DNA from: Moniliella sp. 'wahieum'
Taxonomy: Eukaryota > Basidiomycota > Moniliellomycetes > Moniliellales > Moniliellaceae
NCBI GenBank assembly: GCA_003971905.1
Contig: RSEE01000125.1
Coordinates: 62,001 to 126,000, forward strand
Length of the DNA: 64,000 bases
Reading direction: 5' to 3'
The notes under the pieces were generated by a model. The model was not told where the DNA came from. It made no database searches and saw only the letters and a list, made by a program, of their open reading frames with translations. Positions 61,998 to 64,000 of this stretch are shown here, piece by piece (position 1 is the first letter of the stretch; every line of letters begins with the position of its first letter). Made by a program: the position numbers and the translations under genes.

Positions 61998-64000
61998 GGG
62001 TCCCGCGGGGCGGTGGGCGGGGAGCAAGTCGGCTTCGGAGCGAGCGCGTAGGCGGCGCGGATGGACGCTCTGAACAAGGGTGAGAATGGTATTCTGTACC
62101 ACCTTGAGCGCCTTGGCCGGGGGCAAGGGACCTTCCTCGGTCGCATGTGCCGGGACAAAGATCGCGGGCACGGCCAGGTCGGAAGAGGCAAAGAGCTGAG
62201 CGATCCGTTGGGCACTAGCTTCTTGCGGTACCTCCTTGGCTGCAGGCGGCGACTCGGCCGACCCAATCCGTTCCATAACATGCGCCAGGTGCTCTTTCCA
62301 CGTCTCGTGGTTCGCACGCGCCATGTTGTGAAACACTTGCAGATCTGCGCGTGCGCAAGGACAAAGGTCAGTAGTCTGGAGCAAGACGCGCGGTCCAAGC
62401 CCCCGAGAGGAGGAGGAACCGAGAACCAAAACCAAAACCAAAAAGAAGACGTACCAGGAAACGCGCCTGCCAACGCTTCAAAGTGCGGCACGGCAAACAC
62501 CTCCATAAAGTAAATCTGGCCGCGGGCCAGGGCAAACTCCTCGGGCAATTGACGGAGGGGAACCGAGTGGGCGGCGTACAAAGTGCCAGACATGTGGTGT
62601 CCGCCGCCGCCACCGGCACGACACACGCTTGAGCGGCACTGCATCGTCGTAGCGAGCTTTCGGACGATGGACAGTCCGATTCGTCCCCTTCCACCTCGGC
62701 GTCCGACTCGTCGGTTGAGCAAGAGGGACTGTCGACCTGCGCTGGCGCCGCACCCACCGTGACGGGCAACGCGCAGCCCTGCTCCAAATCACGTTGTCGT
62801 GCCCACTCCCTCCGAAGCGCAACGGACCAGTGCCGGCCGATCGGAAGGCGGCGCAGCGGATTGCATATGTCACTCGACTTGAGCAAGGCGCAGCACAGAA
62901 GCGTGACCTGGTCCGTGGTAAAGCACGCATCATGGCACCTGTCTCGTGGACCGAGGTGGTAGCCTCCGTCAGGTGCGGCGTCAAACTCTGCAGAGCAGAG
63001 AGGTAGTTAAAGTGCAAGGCCATGTCGGTGGAGAGGATGCACATGTGCATCAGTTCGCCCAGCCGCGTGCGCTTTTGCGCACGTCGGGGCGCACAGGGCA
63101 GAACCAAGTTGGCCAACACGTCGCTCGGCGGCGGAGGCTCGTCGTACGCGCACGCCTCAAAAATAAGAGTGTCGAGACCGTAGGCAGCATGCACTCCTCC
63201 AGCATCAGCGCGTGGTAGTTTTCCAACGGCGACTTGCCCTCGAACGCTTGGCTCAGGGGGGCCTTGCCGTTGACGAGGAATTTATTGGATAAGCCCATGT
63301 GGCCTGCATCGTGTCCAATCGCGGCAAAGAGAACCATCAGCACATCCGCTGGCTCCAGCGGGGAGCGGACAATGTGGGCAGCGGCCTGGGCCCACTGCCG
63401 GCCCATGTGGGGCACTCGCTCAATCAAGAACTGCGTGGGCGGTATGGCGCCAATCTGGACAAGAAAGTAGTAGGATGCCTGGAACACGTCAACAGCATGC
63501 ACAAAATTGTGGTAGGCCACCGCGGGGCGTAGAGGCGTCGGATCGAGTGCAAAAAGCCCGAGATGGAGGAAAGCGTGATGCCCAAGTGATCGCCCAAGGT
63601 CCGATAAGGTGGCAGGGGCGTGTCGAGGGGCGTATCGAGTCGCGGTTCCCTTCCACCGAGCGAGGCGAGATATCGTTCGGCTTCGGCTACGCTGGCAGGC
63701 ATGTAGAATGCCGTTTCAAACACCAGCTCGCACAGCATGGCCAATTCGTTCTCTTCCAACCCATGTGGCGCAAATTCCCAGGAATTGGTTAGCGCCGCCA
63801 TCTCGACCCGCGACCGAGGCATCCGCGTTCTCCGTGGCCGAGATCGGCTGCGATGCGTGCGGGGCCTAGGCCCCGTAGAATCATTACTAAATGCACGCGT
63901 CATCGCTCGTTCGGTGGGGCAGGTGAGGGTGGCGGTGGAGCTACGATGCGAGGGAGCCGAGGGAGCAGCATTAGGGATGATGGGGGGCTCCCCAACGGCA
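61992..64000 (-). CDS. Cyclic-nucleotide phosphodiesterase, class I HD-domain (5' partial)
   Basis: Hydrolyses cAMP; controls PKA signalling (Pde2-like). The frame is open through the right window edge upstream of the ATG at 63903 (reading GEPPIIPNAAPSAPSHRS), so the start may lie outside. Order: HGLEENELAMLCELVFETAF, DHLGITLSSISGFLHSIRRL, AYHNFVHAVDVFQASYYFLV (first HNxxH metal motif), VLFAAIGHDAGHMGLSNKFL (HD plus GHDxxH), KSPLENYHALMLEECMLP, GELMHMCILSTDMALHFNYL (third Asp), LKSSDICNPLRRLPIGRHWS (the conserved DISNxxRP block), QIYFMEVFAVPHFEALAGAF, an intron near 62345-62455 and NMARANHETWKEHL. A Ser/Asp-rich insert (TDESDAEVEGDESDC, about 62700) lies between the last two conserved blocks. 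Stop at 61992. Frame steps near 63510, 63180, 62980, 62880 and 62590. Confidence 0.92.

Noticed and set aside
1-64000. Transposons, retroelements, CRISPR arrays, tRNA or rRNA genes
   Set aside because: No reverse transcriptase, integrase or transposase motif, no terminal repeats, no regular spacer array, and no sequence fitting tRNA A and B boxes was found by eye. A short tRNA could still be missed.

Overview
The window is nuclear DNA from a GC-rich fungus, most likely a basidiomycete yeast or yeast-like species; Ustilaginomycotina is my best guess. This rests on fungal gene content (Pho87/91-type SPX phosphate transporter, Zim17, Doa1, Psd2, Maf1, Wos2/p23, a SIM-bearing RING protein, a fungal-type metallothionein), few short introns per gene (about 50-165 bp, CTAAC or CTGAC branch points) and a very strong GTACGT donor preference. 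No codon-table oddity was seen. Phylum is an inference, not a measurement.

Layout. 1-7 kb: an oligopeptide (OPT) transporter cut by the left edge, converging on a Doa1/PLAA-like WD40 gene, then an MFS sugar/polyol transporter. 7-10.9 kb: a gene-poor stretch with short iterated words. 11-24 kb: phosphatidylserine decarboxylase (PSD2 type), the Hsp90 co-chaperone p23, a small unidentified gene, exportin CRM1 and glutamate-cysteine ligase. 24.5-33.8 kb: MAF1, ZIM17/HEP1, a 33-residue metallothionein, an unidentified small gene, a PP2A B56 subunit and ARPC2. 34-39 kb: poorly resolved region with two or three unidentified genes and a TGTCC array. 39.5-46.2 kb: a PFK2-type 6-phosphofructo-2-kinase with a decayed bisphosphatase site, a SIM-RING (Slx5/Rfp-like) protein and an SPX-DASS phosphate transporter. 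47.5-64 kb: a GPI-anchored secreted alpha/beta hydrolase, PEX14, TOM7, a membrane FAD oxidoreductase, a DszC-like flavin monooxygenase, ribosomal protein eL33, Mediator MED4 and a cAMP phosphodiesterase that runs off the right edge.

The genes are mostly unrelated housekeeping functions, not a cluster. Loose themes are thiol and metal handling (glutathione synthesis, metallothionein), organelle import (Zim17, Tom7, Pex14), Pol II/III and export control (MED4, MAF1, CRM1) and nutrient uptake. I see no tRNA, rRNA, CRISPR array, intact transposon or retroelement.

A general caution: almost every long gene is broken by single-base frame changes even inside invariant motifs, and several are repaired by one base in a homopolymer run. 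I read these as sequencing or consensus errors. Gene spans below therefore cross frames, and exact protein ends are approximate where stated.

The most interesting items are the split metallothionein, the PFK2 with both bisphosphatase catalytic histidines lost, the SIM-RING protein with a Thr-Ser microsatellite, a Doa1-like gene ending after its propeller, a ribosomal protein gene whose intron sits inside its last sense codon, telobox motifs upstream of several genes, and a pervasive habit of intergenic DNA to carry 7-8 bp short tandem words.
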